Shown: one piece after another, positions 43,794 to 44,493 of the stretch
Numbering within the stretch: the stretch's first letter is position 1
Layout of the letters: the number at the start of each line of letters is the position of its first letter
Assembly: GCA_030612265.1 (NCBI GenBank)
Contig: JAUWOE010000004.1
Coordinates: 1-44,493 of the forward strand
DNA length: 44,493 nucleotides
From: Promethearchaeum sp.
GTDB lineage: Archaea; Asgardarchaeota; Lokiarchaeia; Sigyniarchaeales; Promethearchaeaceae
Direction of reading: 5' to 3'
The notes under the pieces: generated by a model
Told to the model about the DNA's origin: nothing
Seen by the model: the letters and a program-made list of their open reading frames with translations, nothing else
The model's database searches: none
Made by a program: the position numbers and the translations under genes

Positions 43794-44493
43794 AAGTTAC
43801 GGCCTTAAAAACTTCACATATCATATTGAAAAATGAAAATCTCTTTGATGTTATCTGTGAAACTTTGGATTATAATAAAATTGAACTTAAGGAGCGATCG
43901 GTTTTAGTTATTGCAGAAACTTTAGTAGGCACCACTGAAAATAGAATTATTGAAATCGAATCCGTGAAAAATATTTCGGAAAGAGCAAAAGAACTAGCAA
44001 AAGAATATTCAATGGATCCTAAATTTGTGCAGGTGGTTTTAGAAGAAGCAGATGAAATTGTAGGAGGTATTCCGGGTATGCTTTTTACCGAAAAAAATGG
44101 TATTCTAATTGCTAATGGGGGAATAGATCAATCCAATTCTGGTATCGAGGGAAATATTTCACTTTGGCCCGAGGATCCTTTTGGATCTGCACGTGATCTT
44201 GTTCAGAAAATTAAAGAGAAATTCGAGATAAAAGAATTTGGAATTATTATCTCGGATTCGCGCGTTCAACCTATAAGAAAAGGAGTTGTTGGAGTTGCCA
44301 TTGGAGTAGATGGTTTTTATCCAATAATAGATTGTCGAGGAAGAAAGGATCTATTCGGACATGAAATGAAATGGACAACCCGTGCCTTAGCAGACCAATT
44401 GACAGATGCAGCACATGCCGTTATGGGGGAATGTGATGAACAAACACCATTTGTCCTTATTGAAAAGTGTCCTGTGGAATTCACAAATGAACC
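43790..44493 (+). CDS. cofE: CofE-like F420-0:gamma-glutamyl ligase (3' partial)
   Basis: The frame is open to the window end (234 codons), so the C-terminus is missing. The visible part matches CofE, the GTP-dependent ligase that adds glutamates to coenzyme F420-0: VLVIAETLVG (about 39-48), the NGGIDQSNSG motif, PEDPFGSARDL, ISDSRVQPIRKGVVGVAIG, and DCRGRKDLFGHEMK. The motif DSRVQPIR deviates from the usual DSxGRPWR. The gene overlaps the DHPS-like gene by four bases, so the two products should work together. This suggests glutamylation of a pterin/folate-type cofactor as an alternative to F420. Which one cannot be decided here. Confidence 0.85.
   Translation, partial: MKVTALKTSHIILKNENLFDVICETLDYNKIELKERSVLVIAETLVGTTENRIIEIESVKNISERAKELAKEYSMDPKFVQVVLEEADEIVGGIPGMLFTEKNGILIANGGIDQSNSGIEGNISLWPEDPFGSARDLVQKIKEKFEIKEFGIIISDSRVQPIRKGVVGVAIGVDGFYPIIDCRGRKDLFGHEMKWTTRALADQLTDAAHAVMGECDEQTPFVLIEKCPVEFTNE

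Noticed and set aside
1-44493. CRISPR arrays, insertion sequences, rRNA or tRNA genes
   Set aside because: No regularly spaced repeats, transposase motifs, cloverleaf or rRNA core sequences were recognised by reading; a covariance-model search would be needed to exclude divergent tRNAs.

Overview
The window is AT-rich (roughly two-thirds A+T by eye) and reads as archaeal. Start sites carry archaeal Shine-Dalgarno forms (GGTGA, GGAGGT, GTGAT) and many genes have TTTATA/TTTAAA-like TATA boxes. The proteins are mostly archaeal (YwbE, a DHPS/CofE pair, GH57 amylases), with an MglA-type small GTPase and at least two longin/roadblock-like proteins. That mixture, together with a bacterial-type DNA gyrase and a hybrid histidine kinase, points to an Asgard (Lokiarchaeia-like) archaeon. 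The lineage is inferred from gene content; no rRNA or tRNA gene was recognised.

Positions 1-22.8 kb form a starch/alpha-glucan utilisation region. It holds a 5'-truncated GH57 hydrolase, a PfkB sugar kinase, an esterase with a CBM48-like domain broken by an in-frame stop, and an unknown membrane protein. A five-gene minus-strand operon follows (two tandem substrate-binding proteins, MalF-like and MalG-like permeases, MalK-like ATPase; 6096-13790). It is transcribed divergently from a large GH57 amylopullulanase (14167-17664). A GH13 alpha-amylase (17679-19940) is convergent with the pullulanase and divergent from a surface protein built only of glycan-binding modules (20229-22769). The likely scheme is surface capture, extracellular or membrane-anchored cleavage, ABC import, then phosphorylation. 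Most of the secreted proteins end in a hydrophobic segment with a basic tail, several after an IPG-like motif. The transporter is odd: the ATPase has two predicted membrane helices inserted between its Q-loop and signature motif, and both permeases have extra helices.

Positions 22.9-34.1 kb are a mosaic of regulatory and housekeeping genes: an unknown helical protein, two longin-like proteins flanking an AbrB/ACT-like protein, a small TPR-like protein, a bacterial-type SBP3-histidine kinase-receiver hybrid, an ATC-hydrolase-like protein, an M28 peptidase, YwbE, an MglA-like GTPase, a leucine-rich-repeat protein interrupted by a zinc ribbon, and an orphan antitoxin-like protein. Positions 34.2-37.1 kb hold a CorA-like-topology membrane protein and an LpxL-like acyltransferase. 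Positions 37.4-42.3 kb hold a truncated PIN-domain gene abutting gyrA, then gyrB. Positions 42.5-44.5 kb hold a dihydropteroate synthase translationally coupled to a CofE-like glutamate ligase that runs off the end.

Gene decay recurs. There is an esterase with a nonsense codon, a separate relic of an esterase-type C-terminus (5872-6060), an internally deleted GTPase relic (28061-28176) about 2.5 kb from the intact copy, and a PIN gene cut off exactly at the gyrA stop.
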